This document shows, piece after piece, positions 1 through 7,840 of a stretch of 64,000 nucleotides of DNA (positions within the stretch are counted from its first letter, which is position 1; every line of letters begins with the position of its first letter). This DNA is from Actinoallomurus bryophytorum (GTDB taxonomy: Bacteria; Actinomycetota; Actinomycetes; Streptosporangiales; Streptosporangiaceae): the NCBI RefSeq assembly GCF_006716425.1, contig NZ_VFOZ01000001.1:1-64000 (forward strand). The letters run 5' to 3'. The position numbers and the translations under genes are program-made. Under the pieces are notes generated by a model. The model ran no database searches, was not told the origin of the DNA, and was given only the letters and a program-made list of their open reading frames with translations.

Positions 1-109
1 TGACCTCGGCCGCGCGGCTGCGCGAGAGCCCGAACAACCGCGCGAGCGCGGCGTCGAGGCGCTCGCCTTCGAGCCCGTCGGGGACGGGCAGGCTGCGATG
101 CTCGGCCAT
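1..109 (-). CDS. rluD: RluA-family pseudouridine synthase, N-terminal fragment
   Basis: Only the first 36 codons are in the window; the gene continues past position 1. The ATG at 109-107 overlaps the lspA stop by one base (TGATG), so the two are probably translationally coupled. The visible residues, including EGERLDAALARLFGLSRSRA, are the start of an S4-type RNA-binding domain as found at the N-terminus of RluA/RluD large-subunit rRNA pseudouridine synthases. In actinomycetes an rluD-like gene normally follows lspA, which supports the call. The catalytic domain is not visible, so the exact member of the family cannot be fixed. Confidence 0.8.
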   Translation of the reverse strand, partial: MAEHRSLPVPDGLEGERLDAALARLFGLSRSRAAEV

Positions 110-768
110 CAGCGCTTGGCGTCCGGCCGTGAGCCGTCGCTGTGATCCTCACGGCTCACCGGAGCGTCCTCGGCCGGGGCCGATGCCGGCTCCGTCGTTT
201 CCGCCGCCGGCTCCGGCTCTGGCGCCGTCCCGCCTGCGGGCGGCGGGTCCGGCGGGCCGTCCCGCTGCACCGTGCCGTCCACCTGGAGACCGCGCGAGGC
301 CAGCAGCACCGCGAGTACGCCGCCGCAGACGATCGACGCGTCGGCGAGGTTGAACACCGGCCAGTGCGGCAACTCGATCCAGTCGACCACGTGCCCGCGG
401 AAGACCCCGGGCGAGCGCAGCAGGCGGTCGGCGAGGTTGCCCAGGGCACCGCCGAGCAGCAGGCCGAGGGTGATCGCCCACGGCAGGCTGCGCAGCTTGC
501 GGGCGTAGCGGAGGATCATTACCACCACGCCCGTCGCGATGACGGTGAACACGATCGTCATGCCGTTGCCGATGTTGAAGGCCGCCCCGCTGTTGCGGAG
601 CACCCTCAGGGTCAGCAGACCGCCGAGGAGTTCGATGGGCGGCCGGTCCGGCAGCGTCGCCACCACGATGGCCTTGGTGATCACGTCGAGCGCGAGCGCG
701 GTCACCGCGATGGCGATGAGCACACCGATGCGCCGCGGCCGGACGCCGGCGTCTTGCCCTGAGTTCAT
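109..768 (-). CDS. lspA: Lipoprotein signal peptidase (signal peptidase II)
   Basis: Membrane aspartic protease that removes signal peptides from diacylated prolipoproteins. The 219-residue protein has the family blocks in order: TM1 (about 14-34) containing LDVITK, NSGAAFN (59-65), GGALGNLADR (106-115) and FNLADAS (139-145). Asp114 and Asp143 sit where the two catalytic aspartates are expected. The ATG at 768 is chosen because it lies 8 nt after the upstream dksA-like stop; in-frame upstream codons would run into that gene. About 50 residues after the last membrane segment form a Pro/Glu/Ala-rich hydrophilic tail, longer than in typical LspA (about 160-180 residues). It lies between the dksA-like gene and rluD in one operon. 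Confidence 0.95.
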   Translation of the reverse strand: MNSGQDAGVRPRRIGVLIAIAVTALALDVITKAIVVATLPDRPPIELLGGLLTLRVLRNSGAAFNIGNGMTIVFTVIATGVVVMILRYARKLRSLPWAITLGLLLGGALGNLADRLLRSPGVFRGHVVDWIELPHWPVFNLADASIVCGGVLAVLLASRGLQVDGTVQRDGPPDPPPAGGTAPEPEPAAETTEPASAPAEDAPVSREDHSDGSRPDAKR

Positions 769-769
769 G

Positions 770-786
770 GCGTCGCTTAGCGACGC
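770..786. other. 7-bp inverted repeat around the dksA-like stop codon
   Basis: GCGTCGC, then TTA, then GCGACGC: a perfect 7-bp stem whose loop is the stop codon of the dksA-like gene. It lies immediately before the lspA ATG. It could be a weak attenuator or could affect lspA initiation. There is no U-tract. Confidence 0.4.
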
Positions 787-1283
787 TCCTCTCTCTGTTT
801 GCATATCACGCATAGGGTCGCACGTGGAAAGGCCTGCAGGCGCGCCTTCCCGATGGGCTGACCGCAGGACTCGCACACACCATATGTGCCCTGGCCGATC
901 CGGTCGACCGCGCGTTCGTTCTGTGCGAGCAGATCACGGGCGTTGTAGGTGAGCGCCATCTCCTGCTCACGCTCGAACGTCTTGGCTCCCGCGTCGGCCT
1001 GATCATCCCCCGCTCCCTCGGCCGCGTCGTTCATGCGTTCGGCGATCTGTGACTCGGCCGCGGCGATCTCGGCGCGCAGATCGGTCATCTCGAGCTCGAG
1101 CCGGTCGCGTACGGCGGCGAGCTCGCCGGCCGTCCACTGACCTTCCCCGTGGCGGACCGGCAACCGCTTCGCGGTCGCCGGGGAGATCTTTCGTCCCGGC
1201 GACGCGCGCCGGGTTCCGGTGCGTGTGGCGCGTGGCGCCTCAGCCGTGGGATTCCTATCCTTCGGGCCGGCAGTGCCGTCCAT
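777..1283 (-). CDS. TraR/DksA-family C4 zinc-finger protein
   Basis: 168-residue protein. Residues 1-45 are basic and disordered, about 52-85 form a coiled-coil-like helix pair, and the C-terminus has a four-cysteine zinc finger: C137 and C140 (CESC) with C158 and C161 (CVIC), followed by the DksA-type GKARLQAFP segment between the pairs. DksA/TraR proteins bind RNA polymerase through the secondary channel; actinobacterial members are poorly characterised, so the role is inferred. The ATG at 1283 is preferred over upstream starts because AAGGGGGG lies just before it. First gene of a dksA-lspA-rluD run, divergent from ileS. Confidence 0.9.
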   Translation of the reverse strand: MDGTAGPKDRNPTAEAPRATRTGTRRASPGRKISPATAKRLPVRHGEGQWTAGELAAVRDRLELEMTDLRAEIAAAESQIAERMNDAAEGAGDDQADAGAKTFEREQEMALTYNARDLLAQNERAVDRIGQGTYGVCESCGQPIGKARLQAFPRATLCVICKQREERR

Positions 1284-1643
1284 AGTCGGGCCCCCCTTGC
1301 GCCGATCATCTCTGGCAGTGCGGGAAGCATAGGTCGCGGTTCTGCGAGACGGCAAATGACCAGGTCTTCTAACACGCCGCATATGTCCCAATACACCGGG
1401 TTAGGCGACCTCCAGCAGACCGGCGGCTTGCCCAAACTTGACCGTGGAGGGCCACCCGAAACCCACTTATTCAAAGTTGAAACACCCCACTTTCGGACAG
1501 ATCATCCGGTGTTCCTGATCACCCTCGGCCGCGGCCACGGGGGCGATCGGGAAGAAGTCATCGGCCCTTGTGCGTTATCGTCGCTATCGGCAAGGCGTTG
1601 ATGGGGACACCTGCCGCCGTACGCAGCCTCGAGCGACCCGGAG
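1284..1643. other. Divergent intergenic region, dksA-like / ileS
   Basis: This 360 bp should hold the promoters of both divergent transcripts. It is less GC-rich than its surroundings around 1465-1490. I cannot assign a convincing -35/-10 pair or a small gene. Confidence 0.5.
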
Positions 1644-1848
1644 ACGGTGAGAGTCCGGGGGCGTGCCCGGCGGTCTGATCACCCCGTAGCCGCCGGCAGA
1701 ACGGTCCTCAGGACCCAGTAGACCCGGCAGCCGAGCGCAATGAGCGGGTCGTCTCCTGCAACAGACGGCCAAGGAGGGTGGTACCGCGGGGCCTGACCGC
1801 CTCGTCCCTCCGGTCCACGTGTCTGTCCGTGACGCCGGAGGTGTACCC
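1644..1848 (+). promoter_or_regulatory. Translational T-box riboswitch of ileS (tRNA-Ile sensor)
   Basis: The T-box core AGGGTGGTACCGCGG is at 1775-1789. Upstream is a short Stem I: lower stem ACGG (1644-1647) with CCGT (1684-1687), upper stem CCGGG (1655-1659) with CCCGG (1666-1670). An internal loop between them carries GAGAG on the 5' side and the isoleucine specifier ATC (1678-1680), followed by A, on the 3' side. Downstream, CCTCCGG (1807-1813) pairs perfectly with CCGGAGG (1835-1841), which contains the ileS Shine-Dalgarno sequence. There is no terminator, so control is by sequestering the ribosome site: uncharged tRNA-Ile should stabilise the alternative fold and free it. This matches the class known for actinobacterial ileS leaders with very short Stem I. 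The 5' boundary is approximate. Confidence 0.93.
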
Positions 1849-4800
1849 ATGCCCGACGAATCCGCGGCCGTGCCACAGGCACGCCGGATGCGATCCCTTC
1901 CCACCCAGGTCGACCTGCCCGGGCTCGAGCGCGACGTGCTGCGCCGCTGGGAGGACGGCAAGGTCTTCGAGCGTTCCCTGGAGCAGACCGCGGGCGGCGA
2001 GCCCTGGGTGTTCTACGAGGGCCCGCCGACCGCCAACGGGATGCCCGGCGTGCATCACGTCGAGGCGCGGGTGTTCAAGGACCTGTTCCCCCGCTTCAAG
2101 ACCATGAAGGGCTACAGCGTCCGCCGCAAGGCCGGCTGGGACTGCCACGGCCTGCCGGTCGAGGTGGCGGTCGAGCGCGAGCTGGGCCTGTCCGGCAAGA
2201 AGGACATCGAGGCGTACGGCGTGGCGGAGTTCAACGCCCGGTGCCGCGAGTCCGTGCTGCGCCACGTGGACGCCTTCGAGGCGATGACCGAGCGCATGGG
2301 CTACTGGGTGGACCTCGCGCAGGCCTACCGCACCATGGACCCCGACTACGTCGAGTCGGTCTGGTGGTCGCTCAAGGTCATCTTCGACAAGGGGCTGCTG
2401 GTCCGCGACCACCGCATCAGCCCGTACTGCCCGCGCTGCGGCACCCCGCTCTCCGACCACGAGCTCGGCCAGCCCGGCGGGTACGAGACGGTGACCGACC
2501 CGTCGGTGACCGTACGCTTCCCCCTCACCGAGGGCCCCCTCGAGGGCGTCGACCTGCTCGTGTGGACCACCACGCCCTGGACACTGGTCTCCAACACCGC
2601 CATCGCGGTGCACCCCGACGTCACGTACGTCGTCGCGGCGCGCTCGGGCCGGCCGGACCGCGTCATCGTCGCCGAGCCGCTGTTCGCCCGCGTGCTCGGT
2701 GAGGGCTGGCACATCGTCTCCCGGCACGCCGGATCCGAGCTGGCCGGCACGTCGTTCCGCCGCCCGTTCGAGCTGGTGGACATCCCCAACGCCCACCGGG
2801 TGCTGACCGCGGACTTCGTCACCACCGAGGACGGCACGGGCCTGGTGCACCTGGCGCCCGCGTTCGGCGCCGACGACTTCGCGGCCACCCGCGCCGCCGG
2901 GATGCCGGTCGTCAACCCGGTCAACCCGGACGGCCGGTTCGACCTGACGGTGCCGCTCGTCGGCGGCATGTTCTTCCGCGACGCCAACCCGCGTCTCATC
3001 GACGACCTCAGCGACCGCGGCCTGCTGTATCGCTCCGAGGCGTACGAGCACAGCTATCCGCACTGCTGGCGGTGCCACACGCCGCTGCTCTACTACGCGC
3101 TCCCCGCCTGGTACATCAAGACGACCGCCATCAAGGACCGGCTGCTGCAGGAGAACGACCGCACCAAGTGGTTCCCAGAGACGATCAAGGAGGGCCGGTA
3201 CGGCGAGTGGCTGCGGAACAACGTCGACTGGTCCCTGTCGCGCAGCCGCTACTGGGGCACTCCCCTGCCGGTCTGGCTGTGCGGCGACGACCACGCCACC
3301 TGCGTCGGGTCGCTGAAGGAGCTCGGTGAGCTGGCCGGACGCGACCTGACCGCGCTGGAGCCGCACCGGCCGTTCGTCGACGACATCACCTTCGCCTGCC
3401 CCGAGTGCGGCGACGAGGCACGGCGCGTGCCCGACGTGATCGACGCGTGGTACGACTCCGGCTCGATGCCGTTCGCCCAGTGGGGCGCGCCGCACCGCCA
3501 GCTGGAGACGTTCGAGAACTCCTACCCGGCGCAGTACATCTGCGAGGCGATCGACCAGACCCGCGGCTGGTTCTACTCCCTCATGGCGGTGGGCACGCTC
3601 GTCTTCGACCGCTCCTCGTACGAGAACGTCCTGTGCCTCGGGCTGCTCCTGGCCGAGGACGGCCGGAAGATGAGCAAGCACCTCGGCAACGTCCTGGAGC
3701 CGATCCCGCTGATGGACAAGCACGGCGCCGACGCGCTGCGCTGGTACATGGCGGCCGCCGGCCAGCCCTGGGCGGCGCGGCGGGTCGGTGACGCGGCGCT
3801 GGAGGAGATCGTCCGCAAGGTGCTCCTGACGTACTGGAACACCGTGTCGTTCTTCGTCCTGTACGCGAACGCCTCGGGCTGGACGCCCGGCACACCCGCT
3901 CCCGCGCCCGCCGACCGGCCGCTGCTGGACCGGTGGGTGCTCGCCGAGCTGCACCGGACCGTACGCGAGGTGGACACGGCGCTGGAGAACTTCGACACGA
4001 CCGCCGCCGGACGGCGGCTGGCGGAGTTCATCGACGACCTGTCGAACTGGTACGTCCGCCGCTCCCGTCGCAGGTTCTGGGAGGGGCCGGAGGCCGCCGG
4101 CTCTGCCGTCGGGCCGAACGCCTCGGCGTTCGCGACGCTGTACGAGTGCCTGGAGACGCTGACCCGGCTGATGGCGCCGATCGCGCCGTTCCTGACCGAC
4201 TACGTGTGGGACGTCCTTCGGACGCCGGACGCGCCGGACTCGGTGCACCTCGCGGCATGGCCGTCGGTGGACGAGACGCTGGTGAACCCGGAGCTGACCA
4301 CGCAGATGGCGCTCGCCCGGCGGCTGGTCGAACTGGGCCGCGCCGCACGGGCCGGCTCCGGCGTGCGTACGCGCCAGCCGCTCGGCCGCGCCCTGGTCGG
4401 CGCGACGGGCTGGGCCTCGCTGCCCGGCGAGCTGCGCGACCAGATCGCCGACGAGCTGAACGTCCAGGGGTTCGACACCCTCGCGTCGATCGGCGGTGAT
4501 CTCGTCGAGTACGTCGTGAAGCCGAACTTCCGCGAGCTGGGCAAGCGCTTCGGCAAGCAGACGCCGACGGTCGCCAAGGCCGTCACGTCCGCCGAGGCGG
4601 CAGGCCTGACCCACGCGCTGCGCGAGTCCGGCACGGCGACGGTCGAGGCCGCCGAGGTCGGCAAGGTGGAGCTGACCCCGGACGACGTGATCGTCACCGA
4701 GCGGCCCCGCAGCGGCTGGGCGGTGGAGAGCGCCGCCGGGGAGACGGTCGGGCTGGACCTGACGGTCACGCCGGAGCTCCGCCGCGCCGGCCTCGTACGC

Positions 4801-5040
4801 GAGGTCGTCCGCCTGGTGCAGGACGCGCGGAAGAACACCGGCCTGGACATCACCGACCGCATCGAGCTGTGGTGGCGCACGACCGACACCGACCTGGACG
4901 AGGCCCTGCGGGAGCACGGCGCCGAGGTCGCGGCCGAGGTCCTCGCGGACGCCTGGCACGACGACGAGCCCGAGGCCGAACTGCCCCCGAACCACGACGA
5001 CGGCCTGCGGCTGACGTTCTGGCTGCGCCGCTCGTCCTGA
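1849..5040 (+). CDS. ileS: Isoleucine--tRNA ligase
   Basis: 1063-residue class I aminoacyl-tRNA synthetase that charges tRNA-Ile. Seen: HIGH-type motif PPTANGMPGVHH (59-70), the CP1 editing domain, cysteine clusters CPRC, CWRC and CPEC typical of zinc sites in this group, KMSKH (607-611), and a C-terminal domain with the late segment ELRRAGLVREVVRLVQDARK. The GMPGVHH form and the long C-terminal domain match the type 2 (eukaryote-like) IleRS common in mycobacteria and related actinomycetes; that type is often less mupirocin-sensitive, but sensitivity cannot be read here. The ATG at 1849 is preceded by GGAGG (1837-1841), the sequence that the T-box sequesters. A strong terminator follows. Confidence 0.97.
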   Translation: MPDESAAVPQARRMRSLPTQVDLPGLERDVLRRWEDGKVFERSLEQTAGGEPWVFYEGPPTANGMPGVHHVEARVFKDLFPRFKTMKGYSVRRKAGWDCHGLPVEVAVERELGLSGKKDIEAYGVAEFNARCRESVLRHVDAFEAMTERMGYWVDLAQAYRTMDPDYVESVWWSLKVIFDKGLLVRDHRISPYCPRCGTPLSDHELGQPGGYETVTDPSVTVRFPLTEGPLEGVDLLVWTTTPWTLVSNTAIAVHPDVTYVVAARSGRPDRVIVAEPLFARVLGEGWHIVSRHAGSELAGTSFRRPFELVDIPNAHRVLTADFVTTEDGTGLVHLAPAFGADDFAATRAAGMPVVNPVNPDGRFDLTVPLVGGMFFRDANPRLIDDLSDRGLLYRSEAYEHSYPHCWRCHTPLLYYALPAWYIKTTAIKDRLLQENDRTKWFPETIKEGRYGEWLRNNVDWSLSRSRYWGTPLPVWLCGDDHATCVGSLKELGELAGRDLTALEPHRPFVDDITFACPECGDEARRVPDVIDAWYDSGSMPFAQWGAPHRQLETFENSYPAQYICEAIDQTRGWFYSLMAVGTLVFDRSSYENVLCLGLLLAEDGRKMSKHLGNVLEPIPLMDKHGADALRWYMAAAGQPWAARRVGDAALEEIVRKVLLTYWNTVSFFVLYANASGWTPGTPAPAPADRPLLDRWVLAELHRTVREVDTALENFDTTAAGRRLAEFIDDLSNWYVRRSRRRFWEGPEAAGSAVGPNASAFATLYECLETLTRLMAPIAPFLTDYVWDVLRTPDAPDSVHLAAWPSVDETLVNPELTTQMALARRLVELGRAARAGSGVRTRQPLGRALVGATGWASLPGELRDQIADELNVQGFDTLASIGGDLVEYVVKPNFRELGKRFGKQTPTVAKAVTSAEAAGLTHALRESGTATVEAAEVGKVELTPDDVIVTERPRSGWAVESAAGETVGLDLTVTPELRRAGLVREVVRLVQDARKNTGLDITDRIELWWRTTDTDLDEALREHGAEVAAEVLADAWHDDEPEAELPPNHDDGLRLTFWLRRSS

Positions 5041-5061
5041 GGCGGCACCGCGTCGGCTCCG

Positions 5062-5098
5062 CCGGGGTGGGACCTGTCCGTCCCACCCCGGCCGTTTT
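5062..5098 (+). terminator. Intrinsic terminator of ileS
   Basis: Perfect 12-bp stem, CCGGGGTGGGAC (5062-5073) and GTCCCACCCCGG (5080-5091), with a 6-nt loop, followed by CCGTTTT. It lies 22 nt after the ileS stop. It is the most classical terminator in the window. Confidence 0.95.
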
Positions 5099-5146
5099 AC
5101 TCCGCACGGCGTTGGCTGACCCTGTTCCGTGCGGAATGATGCACCT

Positions 5147-5911
5147 GTGGACCTTTCAGATGGGCCAAGCGAGCCCGATCCGGCACGCATGCGTGCCTCG
5201 GACTCCGACCGGGACCGGGTCGCCGACCAGTTGCGTGAGGCCATGGCCGAAGGCCGGTTGACCGCCGAGGAGCACGCGGAGCGCCTCGACGCCGTCTACC
5301 AGGCGAAGACCTATGCCGAGCTGGCACCGATCGTGCGCGACCTGCCGGCGACGGGCGGCGTGGGACCTCCCGAGAGCGCCGGGCCGGTCGTGCGTGACGA
5401 TCTGCCGCCGCCGCACGCCGGTACGCCCAACATCGTGGCCGTCTTCGGCGGCGCCGAGCGCTCCGGGCGGTGGCTGGTCGAGCCGGAGACCAACGTGGTC
5501 GCCGTGTTCGGCGGGATCGAACTGGACCTGCGGCAGGCGGTCCTGTCGCGGCGCGAGGTCACGATCAACGTCGTGGCCATCATGGGCGGCGTCAATGTGA
5601 CCGTGCCCCCGGGCGTACGCGTGGCCAACTCCATCGCGGCGATCCTCGGCGGCGCCTCGGTCCCACCGGAGGACACCGTCGACCCGGACGCGCCGGTGAT
5701 CCGGCTGACCGGCTTCGCGCTGTTCGGCGGGGTGTCCGTCCAGCGCCGCGCCGCGGGCGACGGTAAGTCCGCGAAGCTGGACCACGGGGGGTTGCACAGC
5801 GAGCAGCGCCGCATCCACCGCGAGATGCACGACGAACAGCGCCGAATCCACCGCGAGTTCCGTGAACAACAGCGAGAGCTCCGCCGCAGGCACCGCGGCG
5901 AGGGCGTCTGA
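5147..5911 (+). CDS. DUF1707 / LiaF-like C-terminal domain protein
   Basis: About 254 residues, no membrane segment. The N-terminal part carries the DUF1707 pattern (MRASDSDRDRVADQLREAMA, GRLTAEEHAERLDAVYQAKT). The middle has repeated glycine-rich beta units (NIVAVFGG, NVVAVFGG, NVVAIMGG, IAAILGG, FALFGG), typical of the LiaF/YvqF-like cell-envelope stress domain. The C-terminus is a charged helix rich in HREMHDEQRRIHREF-type repeats. Role unknown; LiaF domains elsewhere modulate envelope-stress two-component systems, and applying that here is inference. Start: GTG 5147 chosen; GTG 5129 and ATG 5189 are in frame and possible, none with a strong ribosome site. Confidence 0.8.
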   Translation: MDLSDGPSEPDPARMRASDSDRDRVADQLREAMAEGRLTAEEHAERLDAVYQAKTYAELAPIVRDLPATGGVGPPESAGPVVRDDLPPPHAGTPNIVAVFGGAERSGRWLVEPETNVVAVFGGIELDLRQAVLSRREVTINVVAIMGGVNVTVPPGVRVANSIAAILGGASVPPEDTVDPDAPVIRLTGFALFGGVSVQRRAAGDGKSAKLDHGGLHSEQRRIHREMHDEQRRIHREFREQQRELRRRHRGEGV

Positions 5912-5922
5912 CCTAGCCACGC

Positions 5923-5938
5923 GGCGTCTGACGACGCC
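5923..5938 (+). terminator. Candidate terminator hairpin after the DUF1707 gene
   Basis: GGCGTC, loop TGAC, GACGCC, a perfect 6-bp GC stem 11 nt after the stop. No U-tract follows, so this is only a possible terminator; GC-rich actinomycete terminators often lack one. Confidence 0.45.
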
Positions 5939-6066
5939 TCGCCGCATTCGTCGACGGTCTCCCCCGGCCGGCGCCTTGCTCCGCCTTGCCACGCGCCGCC
6001 TGAACACCTGCTCGCCGCGAGCGTGCGGAGCAGATCACTGGGTTCGGCTGGGCTGTCCCGGTCAGG

Positions 6067-7095
6067 TCAGGCGGCGGAGCGTCCGCCGGGCAGGCGACGG
6101 CGGAGGCGCGCCTGCCCGATGGGAGGTGGGTTGTAGGCCATGTCGAGCATCCCGATGTCGGTGCCGGGAGGCACGATGGCGTCGATCCGGTCGAGGACCT
6201 CGTCGTTCAGTGTGGTCTCCGCGCCCGCGAGGAGGTCATCGAGGTGGTCCATGGTGCGCGGGCCGATGATCGCGGAGGTGACGCCCGGGTGGGCGATCGC
6301 GAAGGCCATCGCCAGGTGCGTCAGCGGCATCCCGGCGTCCTGGGCGACGGGAATGAGCTGTTCGACCGCGTCGAGCCGGCGCTCGTCGGCCAGATGCTTG
6401 TAGCCGAAGCTCGCCCGGCGGCCGTCGGTCTGCTGTCCCTTGCGGTAGCGGCCGGTGAGCAGACCCTGCGCGAGAGGACTCCAGACCAGGGTGCCCATGC
6501 CGTAACGCTCGCAGACGGGAAGCACCTCGCGCTCGATCCCCCGGTTGAGGATCGAGTACGGCGGCTGCTCGGTACGGAACCTCTCCAGACCCCGCCGCTC
6601 GGCGGCCCACTGCGCCTCGACGATCTCCGAGGCGGGAAAAGTGGAGGCCCCGATGGCACGGACCTTCCCCGCACGCACGAGGTCGGTGAGCGCCGAGAGT
6701 GTCTCTTCCACGTCGGTGTCCGGCGCGGGCCGGTGGACCTGGAACAGATCGACGTGGTCGGTCCGCAGGCGGCGCAGGGAGTCGTCCAGCGCACGGACCA
6801 GCCAGCGCCGCGAGTTGCCCTGCTGGTTGGGGTCGTCGCCCATCGGGAGGTGGGCCTTGGTGGCCAGCACGACCTTGTCCCGGCGGCCCTTGAGGGCCTT
6901 CCCGACGATCTCCTCGGACTCACCGCGTGAGTAGGCGTCGGCGGTGTCGACGAAGTTGATGCCCGCGTCCAGCGCCTTGTGGATGATCCGGGTGGAGTCG
7001 TCGTGGTCGCGGTTTCCCGCGGCGCCGAACATCATCGCGCCCAGGCAGTACGGGCTGACCTTGATGCCGGTTCGGCCCAGTGTGCGGTACTTCAT
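6067..7095 (-). CDS. Aldo/keto reductase
   Basis: 342-residue NAD(P)H-dependent oxidoreductase of the AKR superfamily, (beta/alpha)8 fold. The catalytic tetrad is visible: D50, Y55 (VDTADAYS), K80 (LATKAHLP) and H121 (VDLFQVHRP). The C-terminal cofactor block SAIIGPRTMDHLDDLLAG is present. The start block MKYRTLGRTGIKVSPYCLG is typical of the YajO/AKR11-12-like group. Substrate cannot be predicted. It is a lone gene with no operon partner, read toward the DUF1707 gene. An imperfect inverted repeat, CGGA-7-TCCG (7173-7187), lies in its upstream region. Confidence 0.92.
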   Translation of the reverse strand: MKYRTLGRTGIKVSPYCLGAMMFGAAGNRDHDDSTRIIHKALDAGINFVDTADAYSRGESEEIVGKALKGRRDKVVLATKAHLPMGDDPNQQGNSRRWLVRALDDSLRRLRTDHVDLFQVHRPAPDTDVEETLSALTDLVRAGKVRAIGASTFPASEIVEAQWAAERRGLERFRTEQPPYSILNRGIEREVLPVCERYGMGTLVWSPLAQGLLTGRYRKGQQTDGRRASFGYKHLADERRLDAVEQLIPVAQDAGMPLTHLAMAFAIAHPGVTSAIIGPRTMDHLDDLLAGAETTLNDEVLDRIDAIVPPGTDIGMLDMAYNPPPIGQARLRRRLPGGRSAA

Positions 7096-7359
7096 GAGGC
7101 TCCTTGTACGTTGCCGGTGCCCGCTGCGGCGCTACGCCCACATAAACGGAACCGTGTTCAACTTAGACAATACGGAGCAACGTTCCGCTTAGCAAGTTCG
7201 CGTGACATGGCGAGAATCCGGCATCGGCTGGAGGACGGTCCTTTAGGCGCGCGCGCCGGCCCGCGGCCGGTCCCGGCCGTTTCGCGCGCACCGCGTGGAG
7301 GTGTCAGTCGTGAACGACGAGCCGATGGCCGGGTCCGGATCCTGCTCAAGGCGGCCAGA

Positions 7360-7420
7360 GGCCCGGGGGCGGTTCTAGGCTCGGGGCGGCTTTTATATTT
7401 AGGCTCGGGGGCGGCTCTTA
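7360..7420. repeat. Three-copy ~18-bp direct repeat with A/T-rich spacer
   Basis: Units of the form GGCTCGGGGGCGGCT followed by TTA or TA: 7360-7377 (diverged), 7378-7395 and 7402-7420. Between the last two is TATTTA, part of TTTTATATTTA, an exceptional A/T patch in this GC-rich sequence. No function recognised. Confidence 0.6.
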
Positions 7421-7689
7421 GGCGCGGATCCTCGGCCGAGGACCGGCTATCAAGACTCATCCCGAGATCAGGATGACGTCGGCGGCGGCCGTCATACCGA
7501 TGTCCTGCTCACCAACCGGCCCACCGCGGCGCTGGTATCGGCCGCCGGCGACCTGGCGCCGTCATGCGAGGGGTCCCCGTCCCGCTACCGGTTCAGCGTG
7601 CAGCCACGTTCCCCAGCGGCCCGCCACGACCATCTCAAGCCGGCCACAACGCGTGCGAACAGCTACCAGTCGCACCCCTCACCACCGGC

Positions 7690-7730
7690 ATCCCGCTTCG
7701 CGGGATCCCGGCCGCCCGGCCCTCCGGGCG
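7690..7730 (-). terminator. Two tandem hairpins downstream of the acidic membrane protein gene
   Basis: ATCCCGC (7690-7696), TTC, GCGGGAT (7700-7706), then CGCCCGG (7713-7719), CCCT, CCGGGCG (7724-7730). Both stems are perfect 7 bp. They lie 110-150 nt beyond the stop at 7841 on the minus strand and may end that transcript. No U-tract. Confidence 0.5.
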
Positions 7731-7840
7731 TCTGGGGGGACCGCGCTCTCGGCCTCGGCTCCGACGGCTTCGGGCTCAGGTGGCGGATGTCGCCGGGCCG
7801 CAGCCCCGCCCAAGGGGCGGTGGCCGCTCGTGCCGTCGGC

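Larger units (their letters stand above)
7096..7840. other. 745-bp intergenic region without a supported gene
   Basis: It holds the AKR upstream region with an imperfect inverted repeat (7173-7187), a three-copy short direct repeat (7360-7420) and two tandem hairpins (7690-7730). Open frames here lack ribosome sites, family motifs and normal third-position bias. The stretch 7470-7600 reads somewhat like a degraded coding sequence, but I recognise no family. Confidence 0.6.

Noticed and set aside
1708-5244. Very long open frame on the minus strand opposite ileS
   Set aside because: Shadow of a GC-rich gene: low-complexity Arg/Ala/Gly/Val-rich translation, no motifs, and it also crosses the T-box and terminator.
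7173-7187. Inverted repeat CGGA-7-TCCG upstream of the AKR gene as an operator
   Set aside because: Only 10 of 15 positions match their reverse complement, and no regulator gene is adjacent; too weak to list as a site.
7158-7460. 100-codon minus-strand open frame upstream of the AKR gene
   Set aside because: Arg/Pro/Ser-rich translation, no ribosome site and no recognisable family; it covers the short direct repeat.
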